A stretch of DNA of 10,017 nucleotides, from NCBI GenBank assembly GCA_013153655.1, contig JAADEB010000076.1, positions 1 to 10,017 of the forward strand, read 5' to 3'. The stretch comes from Chlorobiota bacterium. GTDB lineage: Bacteria > Bacteroidota > Bacteroidia > Flavobacteriales > Flavobacteriaceae. The notes under the pieces were generated by a model. It was not told the DNA's origin and made no database searches. It worked only from the letters and a program-made list of their open reading frames with translations. Positions 1 to 6,870 of the stretch are shown here, piece after piece (the stretch's first letter is position 1; each line of letters starts with the position of its first letter). Made by a program: the position numbers and the translations under genes.

Positions 1-11
1 TTAGTATCAGC

Positions 12-49
12 CTTGATTTTTTGGTTCTTTTGTATCAAGACAAAAGAAC
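12..49. repeat. Perfect 10-bp inverted repeat with 6-nt loop
   Basis: GTTCTTTTGT (24-33) and ACAAAAGAAC (40-49) pair perfectly around the loop ATCAAG (34-39). The loop is itself the exact reverse complement of CTTGAT at 12-17, so a second pairing or a pseudoknot is possible. The hairpin is AT-rich and has no clear T-tract on either side, so it is not a textbook terminator. Similar hairpins are familiar in Bacteroidota intergenic DNA; that comparison is from memory, not from a search. The rest of 1-120 is AT-rich and holds no gene that I can see. Confidence 0.6.
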
Positions 50-118
50 ATAAATAAAAAATCACTTATTTTACAATAGCGCAGTTGTATTAATAAAGCG
101 CTTAATTCAATTATTTAA

Positions 119-146
119 TAAAAAACCACCCCGTTAAGAGGTGGTT
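119..146 (-). terminator. Rho-independent terminator of nrdJ
   Basis: On the minus strand AACCACC (plus 140-146) pairs with GGTGGTT (plus 124-130) around a 9-nt loop. A run of T follows directly (plus A-tract ending at 123). It begins 28 bp after the nrdJ stop codon and is in the right orientation for it. Confidence 0.85.
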
Positions 147-173
147 ATATGCTAAGGGAAAGTAACCGGTGGA

Positions 174-2750
174 TTATCCGCATTTGCTGTATCCGCAGCT
201 TTTGCACACCAGGCAGCCTTCTTCGTACACCAAGCCTTCGGGATCGCCGCATTGGGGACATTTTTTGTCCTTGGGTGCCGTTCCGTCGGGGATGTAGCGT
301 TTGAGGGCGCGGGCCACACCGTTTTTCCATGTGTTGATAAAATCGTCTTTCAGGTTGAGGCCTTCCACCAATTTGACCACTTCGTGGATGGGCATACCGT
401 GGCGCATCACGCCGGAAATCAGCTTGGCATAGTTCCAGAATTCCGGGTTGAACGAACGCGAAAGGCCTTCGATGGTGATACGGTAGCCGTGTTTGTCGAT
501 AAATTGGAAATCGTAACGGGATTTGCCGTTTTCGTCGCGGTTTTTGATCACCCAGCCTTTTTCCACATATTCGGGCAGGTGGAACACGTCTTCCATTTTA
601 CCCGTAAAGATTTCGTAAGGTTTACCGTCGATAAGACCCACCACGGCCAGCCATTCTTCCTGCTGGTTGTAGAAGCGAATCACGTCGGCTTCCAGCACTT
701 TGGGGCGGTGTTTGGGGAAGAGGTTGATTTCCAGGTTTTGGGTGGCGATTTTGGCGCCGCCTTCTTTGTTGTCGTTTTTCTTGTCGTCGGCAATGAGCAC
801 GCCGCTGCGCGATCCGTCACGATACACGGTGATGCCTTTCAGACCCTTTTTCCAGGATTCGATATAGATATCGCTCACTTTCTCCACGGACACATCCGAA
901 GGCAGGTTGATGGTGGAGCTGATGGAATGGGTGACGTATTTTTGGACCACGGCTTGCATTTCCACGCGTTTGCGCCAATCGATTTCGGGGGCGGTGGCGC
1001 CGGCGTAGGGCGATTCTTCGATGTTGTCCTTACCGGTGATTTCCATCCAGTCTTTCAGGCGCGGGTGATAGACGGTAAATTCTTCGAAGGCGTCGCCGTT
1101 GTCATCTACAAAGTCCACCTTGACGTTGGGATCGTTGGGATTGACCTTACGGCGGCGTTTGTAGGAAAGCATAAACACGGGTTCGATTCCCGACGAGGTT
1201 TGGGCCAGGATGCTGAGGCTTCCCGTGGGCGCCACGGTGCTGATGGAAATGTTGCGGCGGCCGTGTTTCATCATGCGCTCGTAGAGTTCGGGGAATTCCT
1301 TTTGCATCATTTGGACGAATTCCGACGTGTTTTCGATTTCGGGATTAAAGTCTTCGAATTTACCGCGTTCGATGGCCATGTCCACGCTGCTGTCGAATTC
1401 GGCGCGGAGTTTGGTGCGCATGAGTTCTTCCACAAAGCGGAGGGCTTCGTCGGAATCGAATTTCAGACCCATGGCGGCCACCGTGTCGGCCAGGGCCGTA
1501 AAGCCGAGACCCGTTCGGCGTCCTTTCTTACCGGCTTCGTAGAGCATTTCCCAGGTTTCGCGTTCCACGCGTTTGATGTGTTCGGGTTCGGGGTCGGCAT
1601 CGATTTTGGCCAGGATACGTTCGATGCTTTCCAGTTCCAGGTCCACCAGGTCGTCCATGAGGCGCTGGGTTTCGTAAACGGTCCGGTAGAATTTTTCGTG
1701 ATCGAATTCGGCTTTGTCCGTAAACGGATTTTTGACGAAATGATAGAGGTTCATGGCAATGAGGCGACAGGAATCTCCGCCTTGCATGGCGATTTCGCTA
1801 CACGGGTTGGTGCTTTCGTTTTCGAATCCGGGATAAACGCTGGACGTGGAATATTTATGCTGGCGGTCCCAGAAAATCAGGCCGGGTTCGGCCGTATTAT
1901 GCGCCGACTTAACGATGAGGTTCCAAAGTTCACGGGCATCGCTTACCTTAGTGCTTTTAGGCTTGTCGGCATCGATGGGCCAGCGGTGGGTGTATTTTTT
2001 GCCGTCCACCACGGCTTGCATAAATTCGTCGGACAGGCGAACGGAAATGTTGGCGCCGGTTACTTTGGTCAGGTCTTGTTTGACGGTGACGAAGTCTTCG
2101 ATGTCGGGATGGGCGATGTCCATAGTGAGCATCAGAGCGCCGCGGCGGCCGTTTTGGGCCACTTCGCGTGTGGTGAAGGAAAAGCGGTGCATAAACGACA
2201 CGGCGCCGGTGGTGGTGCGGGCGGCATTGCGTACCTTATAGTTTTTAGGTCGCAGTTTGGAAAGGTCGAATCCCACGCCGCAGCGTCGTTTGAAGAGCTG
2301 GGCGGCCTGTTGGTCGGTGTACATGATGCCACCGTAGGAATCGTAGGGCGCCGGAATGACCACACAGTTGGACAACGAGGCAATCACCTCGCGGTTACCC
2401 AAACCGAACATGATACTTCCTTGGGGAATGACGTATTTGAACTTGTCGAAGAAGGAGAAAATTTTGTCTTCGGTGAGTTTTTCACGAGTACGTCCGTACT
2501 CCGACAAGCCTTCCAAGGCTCTTCGGTCTTTGACTTCGTATTTGTCTTCCATACGGGCGAATTCCCGTGCCATGCGGCGATGCATATCGGCCGGGGTAAG
2601 TTCCAGGAAGTTGTCGTCCTCGTCCTTCAAGGCATACTTGGACATCCATATACGGGTGGCCAGTTCGTCGCCACCGAAATAATCCAGGGTGGCTTTCTCC
2701 ACTTCGTCGTAGGAGTAGATGCGTTTTTTGTCCAACGTTTTTTTCGTCAT
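174..2750 (-). CDS. nrdJ: Adenosylcobalamin-dependent class II ribonucleotide reductase
   Basis: It reduces ribonucleotides to deoxyribonucleotides in the cytoplasm, using adenosylcobalamin to make the thiyl radical, and needs no oxygen. The product is 858 residues, usual for the long NrdJ form. The active-site motif N315-P-C317-S-E319 is present: C317 is the radical cysteine and N315/E319 the base and acid. C129 (in LSNCVV) and C328 (in GGDSCRL) are the expected substrate-reducing pair; C317 and C328 are 11 residues apart, as in characterised NrdJ proteins. V506-APTG-S511 matches the substrate phosphate-binding loop. The C-terminal tail has six cysteines (C831, C834, C846, C849, C852, C857), which fits a zinc-binding knuckle plus the redox-shuttling pair. 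No N-terminal ATP-cone is seen. I chose the ATG at 2750: the frame stays open to a GTG at 2888, but that 46-codon extension does not resemble the family. No cobalamin riboswitch was recognised upstream. Confidence 0.97.
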   Translation of the reverse strand: MTKKTLDKKRIYSYDEVEKATLDYFGGDELATRIWMSKYALKDEDDNFLELTPADMHRRMAREFARMEDKYEVKDRRALEGLSEYGRTREKLTEDKIFSFFDKFKYVIPQGSIMFGLGNREVIASLSNCVVIPAPYDSYGGIMYTDQQAAQLFKRRCGVGFDLSKLRPKNYKVRNAARTTTGAVSFMHRFSFTTREVAQNGRRGALMLTMDIAHPDIEDFVTVKQDLTKVTGANISVRLSDEFMQAVVDGKKYTHRWPIDADKPKSTKVSDARELWNLIVKSAHNTAEPGLIFWDRQHKYSTSSVYPGFENESTNPCSEIAMQGGDSCRLIAMNLYHFVKNPFTDKAEFDHEKFYRTVYETQRLMDDLVDLELESIERILAKIDADPEPEHIKRVERETWEMLYEAGKKGRRTGLGFTALADTVAAMGLKFDSDEALRFVEELMRTKLRAEFDSSVDMAIERGKFEDFNPEIENTSEFVQMMQKEFPELYERMMKHGRRNISISTVAPTGSLSILAQTSSGIEPVFMLSYKRRRKVNPNDPNVKVDFVDDNGDAFEEFTVYHPRLKDWMEITGKDNIEESPYAGATAPEIDWRKRVEMQAVVQKYVTHSISSTINLPSDVSVEKVSDIYIESWKKGLKGITVYRDGSRSGVLIADDKKNDNKEGGAKIATQNLEINLFPKHRPKVLEADVIRFYNQQEEWLAVVGLIDGKPYEIFTGKMEDVFHLPEYVEKGWVIKNRDENGKSRYDFQFIDKHGYRITIEGLSRSFNPEFWNYAKLISGVMRHGMPIHEVVKLVEGLNLKDDFINTWKNGVARALKRYIPDGTAPKDKKCPQCGDPEGLVYEEGCLVCKSCGYSKCG

Positions 2751-2860
2751 AGGTCTAAATATTTTTAATAAGGTGAAACCGAATGGATTTAACCCGAAAA
2801 ACCCGGTTCCGAAAGGGGGCTTTAACGGGAAAATAAAGTTAGTCCGTTTTGTGGTCGCGG

Positions 2861-2891
2861 CAACATAACGTGTCCATTTTTTTTTCACAAA
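2861..2891 (-). promoter_or_regulatory. Possible Bacteroidota-type promoter for nrdJ
   Basis: On the minus strand TTTG (plus 2888-2891) is followed after 20 nt by TATGTTG (plus 2861-2867). The second element is one T short of the TAnnTTTG consensus. If real, the nrdJ leader would be roughly 100 nt. The match is imperfect. Confidence 0.25.
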
Positions 2892-3008
2892 TTTCTGTGG
2901 AAAACCGGTCTTCTATTTATTTTTTAGAAGCATGAATGAATATTAAAAATACGAGGAGATTGCGGAGTTGCAGGGATAAAATTTTTTGTTATGATAGCAA
3001 AATTTTTG

Positions 3009-3028
3009 TCTCCGAATTTTATCGGAGA
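3009..3028 (-). terminator. Hairpin, possible terminator of the secreted-protein gene
   Basis: TCTCCGA (3009-3015) and TCGGAGA (3022-3028) pair perfectly around a 6-nt loop. It lies 88 bp after the stop codon of the minus-strand gene at 3116. On the minus strand the stem is followed by CAAAAATTTT, a poor U-tract, so the terminator role is uncertain. The inverted repeat itself is clear. Confidence 0.45.
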
Positions 3029-3115
3029 AAAATCTTCCATGCTAAAACTTTATGTCCCCCGATTTAGAAATTTCAGAAGTAACTTTCATAAACGACAGAA
3101 AAGAATTCAGGGGTA

Positions 3116-4480
3116 TTACCATAAGTCGTGCCAATCCGTACCGTCGAAAACCCTGAGCTTGTGGGTATCGCTATCGTAATAGATATCACCTTCCTGTGGA
3201 GAGGAAGGGGCTTTTCGGGGGACCAAACGGAAAATATTTTTAATATTGACCCTATCGTCGGCATCGGCATCCAGATGTTCTCCAAAGGAAATATCTCCGC
3301 CGTCGGCATTGATATATAGAGTGGAACCGTTGGTGCCGTTCATGGCATGGATTTCATTAGTATCAAACTCCATATGTGTGCCGCCGATAGGTCCGATTAC
3401 CAGATCGGCGCCGGGATTGCCTGTGTCGTTGGGTCCTGCATCGTTACTCGTGCCGGCGATTTGTACATGTCCGGAGGGAGAATTGGTACCTATCCCTATT
3501 TTTCCTTCTCCGGTAATGGTAAGCGCTTCCACACGATCATCCCAGCTGCTTTGTAATGAAGTGATGAATTTTATGGCCTGGGACGTACCGCTTTGATCGG
3601 AGGTTAGATATAGAATTTCGGTGGAAGAGAGGTCCACATTGGCCGCCAAGCGATTGGCGGATTCGCCTCCCCCCAGGACAAGTCCTTCTCCGGGATTAAT
3701 GGAAACTCCGTATCCGTTATGATATGCGGTGCGTGTAAGGAAACGTACTTTATGATTGCCGCGAAGTGTGTCGTGAAAATATATGGTCGTCGGACTAATG
3801 GACCAAGTATTATCCGCTGCCATCATCAATGATTCAATCCTGTTATCCCAACCACCTTGCATATGCGTGTAAAGACGCATATCGTAATCCGAACCAATGT
3901 AAAAGGTTTCATGACCGTTCGTCATGTCTACATTTTGGCGGGTATAATAGGGAAATTCGCCCGAACCTATAATAAATGTCCCTCCGGCACCTAAAACAAC
4001 ATTGTCGCCGTAATCGTTCGGACTGTTAAAACTTGCCCACACATGACTGCCTCCCGAGGATTCGCTATATATATAAAGCTCATTGCCATGACGTAATGCA
4101 CCGTTGACATCCAAAGGGAATTCCGGTGTTTGGGTAGCCACTCCCACATTGCCGCTTACAAGACTGTACATGTTATCTCCTTCCACTTTCCAGTCGTTGT
4201 CTTGCCCCGAACTACCCACATTAATCCATTCCGTACCATTAAAATAATAAAAGGCATTTGACGTCGTGTTAAATACCAGCAAACCCGTGGCCGGAGAAGG
4301 AATATCCTGCATGGTTTGATCATCCATTCGTGGAATTAATATACCTTTCTCCGTGCTTTGTACATCAAGCATGGCTGAACCGTCAGGTGCAGCTCCGTTA
4401 TTATTTATAGCAACTTGTGAATATGAAACTTTATAAGTTAGAATGCTAACAAAAACAAAAATTAAAAATGATTTTCTCAT
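3116..4480 (-). CDS. Secreted repeat-containing surface protein of unknown function
   Basis: The product is 454 residues. Residues 1-21 form a signal peptide: MRKS, then a hydrophobic stretch, then SYS-Q, so it is probably exported to the periplasm or cell surface. The first mature part (Q22 onward, AINNNG...LDVQSTEKGILIPRM) is typical of Bacteroidota proteins often labelled tail-fiber-like or adhesin-like. GTEW (82-85) near the N-terminus and GTDW (447-450) at the C-terminus close two similar short modules. Two central segments, about 161-228 and 266-330, resemble each other (LGAGG/LGGGE, NVDM/NVDL, SSWDDRVEAL/GGWDNRIESL). Motifs such as GNVGVATQTPEFPLDVNG and GKIGIGTNSPSG are the recurring fiber repeats of such proteins. 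I chose the ATG at 4480; the frame extends three codons to a TTG at 4489. Third positions look richer in A/T than in neighbouring genes. There is no type IX sorting domain, because the chain ends at HDLW. The ligand or partner cannot be told from the sequence. Confidence 0.85.
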   Translation of the reverse strand: MRKSFLIFVFVSILTYKVSYSQVAINNNGAAPDGSAMLDVQSTEKGILIPRMDDQTMQDIPSPATGLLVFNTTSNAFYYFNGTEWINVGSSGQDNDWKVEGDNMYSLVSGNVGVATQTPEFPLDVNGALRHGNELYIYSESSGGSHVWASFNSPNDYGDNVVLGAGGTFIIGSGEFPYYTRQNVDMTNGHETFYIGSDYDMRLYTHMQGGWDNRIESLMMAADNTWSISPTTIYFHDTLRGNHKVRFLTRTAYHNGYGVSINPGEGLVLGGGESANRLAANVDLSSTEILYLTSDQSGTSQAIKFITSLQSSWDDRVEALTITGEGKIGIGTNSPSGHVQIAGTSNDAGPNDTGNPGADLVIGPIGGTHMEFDTNEIHAMNGTNGSTLYINADGGDISFGEHLDADADDRVNIKNIFRLVPRKAPSSPQEGDIYYDSDTHKLRVFDGTDWHDLW

Positions 4481-4510
4481 ATCTTTCAAGCCTAAAAGTT
4501 AATCTGTACT

Positions 4511-4518
4511 CAAATATA
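4511..4518 (-). promoter_or_regulatory. -7 element of the secreted-protein gene
   Basis: The minus strand reads TATATTTG, an exact match to TAnnTTTG, 30 bp before the ATG at 4480. I see no good TTTG -33 element at normal spacing. An FNR-like site sits there instead (4541-4554), as at an activator-dependent promoter. Confidence 0.45.
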
Positions 4519-4540
4519 TAAAATTTTACGAACAAGCCGC

Positions 4541-4554
4541 TTGATCTAAATCAC
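4541..4554. promoter_or_regulatory. FNR/DNR-like binding site
   Basis: TTGAT-CTAA-ATCAC matches the CRP/FNR-family consensus TTGAT-N4-ATCAA at 9 of 10 specified positions. Its centre is about 33 bp upstream of the minus-strand -7 element, close to the -41.5 spot where class II activators bind. It is about 127 bp upstream of the predicted start of the plus-strand operon. A second TTGAT half-site lies 21 bp away at 4562-4566. Known for the family: FNR senses oxygen and DNR senses nitric oxide. That such a protein binds here is inference. Confidence 0.4.
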
Positions 4555-4643
4555 TATTTTCTTGATACTTTCTGTATTAATATATCGCTTGCATTTAAAA
4601 AAATGAAAATATAAGTTGCCGAGATTCATTCAAATTAACATTA

Positions 4644-4670
4644 TTGATTTGGAAAAAAAATGTAAATTTG
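4644..4670 (+). promoter_or_regulatory. Promoter of the three-gene operon
   Basis: TAAATTTG at 4663-4670 is an exact -7 match, 26 bp before the ATG at 4697. The -33 side is weaker: TTG at 4644-4646 is 16 nt away and TTTG at 4648-4651 only 11 nt away. The -7 element overlaps a palindrome (4665-4680). Confidence 0.5.
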
Positions 4671-4680
4671 CTCGCAAATT
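4665..4680. promoter_or_regulatory. Perfect palindrome over the operon start site, possible operator
   Basis: AATTTGC-TC-GCAAATT is a perfect 7+7 inverted repeat. It covers the end of the -7 element and the expected transcription start. A repressor bound here would block initiation. The palindrome could also be chance extension of the common TTTGC end of -7 elements. Confidence 0.4.
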
Positions 4681-4696
4681 AGATTGATTCTAAATA

Positions 4697-5563
4697 ATGA
4701 AGATTAATAAGGACACCAAAATCAGCCGGTTGTTGAAGGAAGACGAAGGTATGCTGGACCTGATTGTTTCCATTTCGCCGGTGTTTCGCAAGTTGTCCAA
4801 TCCGTTTTTTCGACGCAATATCGCGCCGCGCGTTACCGTAAAAGATGCGGCACGTATCGGTGGCATTACACCCAACGCTTTTCTGCGCCGCCTGGCCGAA
4901 GCGGGCTATGAAGTGGAGCTGGATCCGGAAGAACAAGTGGACGTTATCCCGAAAAAATGCGACTTGCTTCAACGCTACCGTATTCGCACCGTGGACGTGC
5001 GTCCCATGCTGGCCGAAGGCGAGGATCCTTTTATGACGCTCAAAAAGGAATTGGACCGCCTGGCCGAAGACGAAGCTTTGGAAGTGTTGCTGGACTTTGA
5101 ACCGTTTCCGCTCATCGAACTGTTTTCGCGCGACGGATTCGAACATTGCACCCGCTGCGACAAGGACGGAACCGTACACACCTTTTTCTTCAAACCCTTG
5201 CCTAAAAAAGGTTTTTGGCAAAAACTGAAAAGTTTTCTGGGCATGCCTTCGGCGGACAAGCAAACGCCGCAAACGGCGGCTGATCCCATACGGGTGAGCG
5301 TCCACGGCCAAGAGGTGTTCGACGAAAAACGCCGCCAATACGAAGGACGCCTCGGGCATATCGACGTGCGCGGGCTTGAAATGCCGCAACCCATGATGAA
5401 CATTCTGGAAGCATTGAGCCGGTTGGGAGAAGACGAAGCCTTGCTGGTGGACCACGAACGCATCCCGCAATACCTGCTTCCGGAACTGGAAAAACGAAAC
5501 ATGGAAATCGCCGTGAAAAACACGGAACCCGGACACGTACAACTCATCATCTACAAGAAATAA
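4697..5563 (+). CDS. DUF1858 + double DUF2249 domain protein
   Basis: The product is 288 residues, cytosolic, with no signal peptide or membrane segment. Residues 1-72 resemble DUF1858 (start KINKDTKISRLL, then VTVKDAARIGGI), a domain found next to hybrid-cluster and DUF438-type proteins. Two DUF2249 domains of the TusA-like fold follow: about 96-166 (VDVRPMLAEGEDPF...LEVLLDFEPFPL) and 221-288 (HIDVRGLEMPQPMMNILEAL...LLVDHERIPQYLLPEL). A linker of about 50 residues with a basic stretch (KKGFWQKLK) joins them. The first DUF2249 carries a CxxC (C151, C154) between H150 and H161, which could bind metal or do redox chemistry. DUF2249 proteins often accompany nitric-oxide and denitrification genes; their biochemical role is not settled. 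It is the first gene of an operon, 6 bp before the next one. The ATG at 4697 lies 26 bp past a good -7 element. The domain calls are fairly sure; the function is open. Confidence 0.85.
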   Translation: MKINKDTKISRLLKEDEGMLDLIVSISPVFRKLSNPFFRRNIAPRVTVKDAARIGGITPNAFLRRLAEAGYEVELDPEEQVDVIPKKCDLLQRYRIRTVDVRPMLAEGEDPFMTLKKELDRLAEDEALEVLLDFEPFPLIELFSRDGFEHCTRCDKDGTVHTFFFKPLPKKGFWQKLKSFLGMPSADKQTPQTAADPIRVSVHGQEVFDEKRRQYEGRLGHIDVRGLEMPQPMMNILEALSRLGEDEALLVDHERIPQYLLPELEKRNMEIAVKNTEPGHVQLIIYKK

Positions 5564-5569
5564 AACCCT

Positions 5570-6868
5570 ATGACCAAATTGCATACCCATAATGCGCCGG
5601 ATATCAGTGTGGTGAAGCCGCACTTCCTGTTCGGCGCGGTGGCCTTCCTGACGGCGGTGGTATTGATGATCGCCGGCCGCACCCATTTGCTCGGACCTTA
5701 TTACGACAACAAAATCCTGGCCGTGGTACACGTGAACTTGCTGGGTTGGGCCATGATGCTCATCTACGGTTCGCTGTATCAACTGGTGCCGGTGGTGTTC
5801 GAATCCAAACTGTACAGTGAGCCGCTGGCCAAAGCCACATTCTGGCTTACGGCGCTCAGCGTGGGCCTGATGGGCTACGCTTTCTGGACGGGCCAACTGG
5901 AAACCACCTTGCTGTGGGCGGCCTCGTTTATGTATGTATCGCTGTTTATGTTTGTGTTCAATATCGCCATGTCCTACCGGGAGGCGCAGCTGAAAAACAT
6001 CAAATCCTATTTTATCATCGCGGCCATTTTTTGGCTTTTTATGACCCAAACCGAAGGTTTGCTGATGGCTTTCAACTTTAAGTACAATTATTATGAGGCC
6101 GGCAACCTTTATCATTTGAAATTGCATGTGTTGATGGGTTTGGTAGGCTTTTTCCTGCAAATGATTTTCGGCGTGGGCACCACTTTGGTTCCCATGTTTC
6201 TGGTATCGCATAAGCACAGCGAAAAGCCTTTGTGGCCTTCGTTTCTGTTGCTCAACGGCGGTGTGGCCTTAATGGTGGCCTCCTGGATATGGTTTCCTTC
6301 GCGGGCGGCTGTCGTCCTGGGGAGCGCTATGATAACCGCAGGCATCGGCTTTTACCTGAAATTCGTTTGGGATGCCTACCGCAACCGTTTTAAGCGTATC
6401 CTGGACGAAGGTATGCAACCCACCATGCTTATGTTTGTTCTGCTGCTGGTGCCGGTGATATTGGCTTGGGCCTTGTTGTTGCAGGAAAATCCCTACGGTT
6501 CCTTGGCCATGACGTTGAGCCTGCTGTTGGGATTCAGTATGATTTTCGGAGTTATCAACATGATTATTCTCGGGCAGACCTACAAGACCATTCCGTTTAT
6601 CATTTGGCTGGAAAGATATCAATCCTACGTGGGCAAATACAAAATTCCGCTACCCAAAGAGGTGTACGATGCACGCTTGGCCTTGTGGCAGTACCGCTTG
6701 TATGCGTTATTTCTGTTGCTGTATGTATTGGCCGTAATTCTGAAAAATAATGTAATTTTGATGGCGGGTTTGGCGGTGTTGGCCGTGGTGGCCGTGGCCT
6801 ATAATTTTAATATGCTGAAAATGTTTTTCCACAAACCCGTATTGGAACCATTGAATAAAAATAAATAA
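5570..6868 (+). CDS. Heme-copper oxidase subunit I-like 12-helix membrane protein
   Basis: The product is 432 residues with about 12 hydrophobic helices (near 18-36, 47-75, 88-106, 112-134, 146-168, 183-211, 224-242, 247-267, 284-304, 309-334, 374-391, 394-412), the topology of COX1/NorB-type catalytic subunits. H54 in VHVNLLGW of helix 2 fits the low-spin-heme ligand position, and H182/H186 lie at the start of helix 6. The usual HH pair of helix 7 and the H-x-H of helix 10 are missing; past residue 216 the only histidine is H421. A standard binuclear oxygen- or NO-reducing centre is therefore unlikely. Helices 2 and 6 share the pattern G-x7-G-x6-P (G59, G67, P74 and G193, G201, P208), each after a histidine. 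Such genes are often named cbb3-type subunit I. The NnrS family (12 helices, heme and copper, NO stress) is the main alternative. It sits between the DUF2249 and DUF59 genes with gaps of 6 and 2 bp, so the three are surely co-transcribed. Confidence 0.8.
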   Translation: MTKLHTHNAPDISVVKPHFLFGAVAFLTAVVLMIAGRTHLLGPYYDNKILAVVHVNLLGWAMMLIYGSLYQLVPVVFESKLYSEPLAKATFWLTALSVGLMGYAFWTGQLETTLLWAASFMYVSLFMFVFNIAMSYREAQLKNIKSYFIIAAIFWLFMTQTEGLLMAFNFKYNYYEAGNLYHLKLHVLMGLVGFFLQMIFGVGTTLVPMFLVSHKHSEKPLWPSFLLLNGGVALMVASWIWFPSRAAVVLGSAMITAGIGFYLKFVWDAYRNRFKRILDEGMQPTMLMFVLLLVPVILAWALLLQENPYGSLAMTLSLLLGFSMIFGVINMIILGQTYKTIPFIIWLERYQSYVGKYKIPLPKEVYDARLALWQYRLYALFLLLYVLAVILKNNVILMAGLAVLAVVAVAYNFNMLKMFFHKPVLEPLNKNK

Positions 6869-6870
6869 AT

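Larger units (their letters stand above)
2751..3115. other. Intergenic stretch without a gene upstream of nrdJ
   Basis: This 365-bp gap lies between two minus-strand genes. It holds a possible nrdJ promoter and a hairpin after the upstream gene, both listed separately. Short open frames that cross it look like shadows. A weak inverted repeat, CACA-N6-TGTG, lies at 2886-2899. I see no RNA gene and no cobalamin-riboswitch core. Confidence 0.6.

Noticed and set aside
252..2768. Very long open frame antisense to nrdJ
   Set aside because: It is the mirror of the nrdJ codon pattern, is rich in F, V, G and H with no recognisable domain, and the opposite strand is a certain gene.
2751..2888. 46-codon N-terminal extension of nrdJ from a GTG
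   Set aside because: The residues do not resemble the NrdJ family, and the ATG at 2750 gives the usual start.
2886..2899. CACA-N6-TGTG as an NrdR box
   Set aside because: Only the outer bases match an NrdR box; the AT core does not, and a second box is lacking.
2751..3115. Cobalamin riboswitch upstream of the B12-dependent reductase
   Set aside because: I looked for the conserved GCCACTG-type core on the minus strand and found none.
4679..6217. Long minus-strand frame across the DUF2249 and oxidase-like genes
   Set aside because: Its H/Q/R-rich composition is typical of a shadow frame, and it overlaps two well-supported genes.
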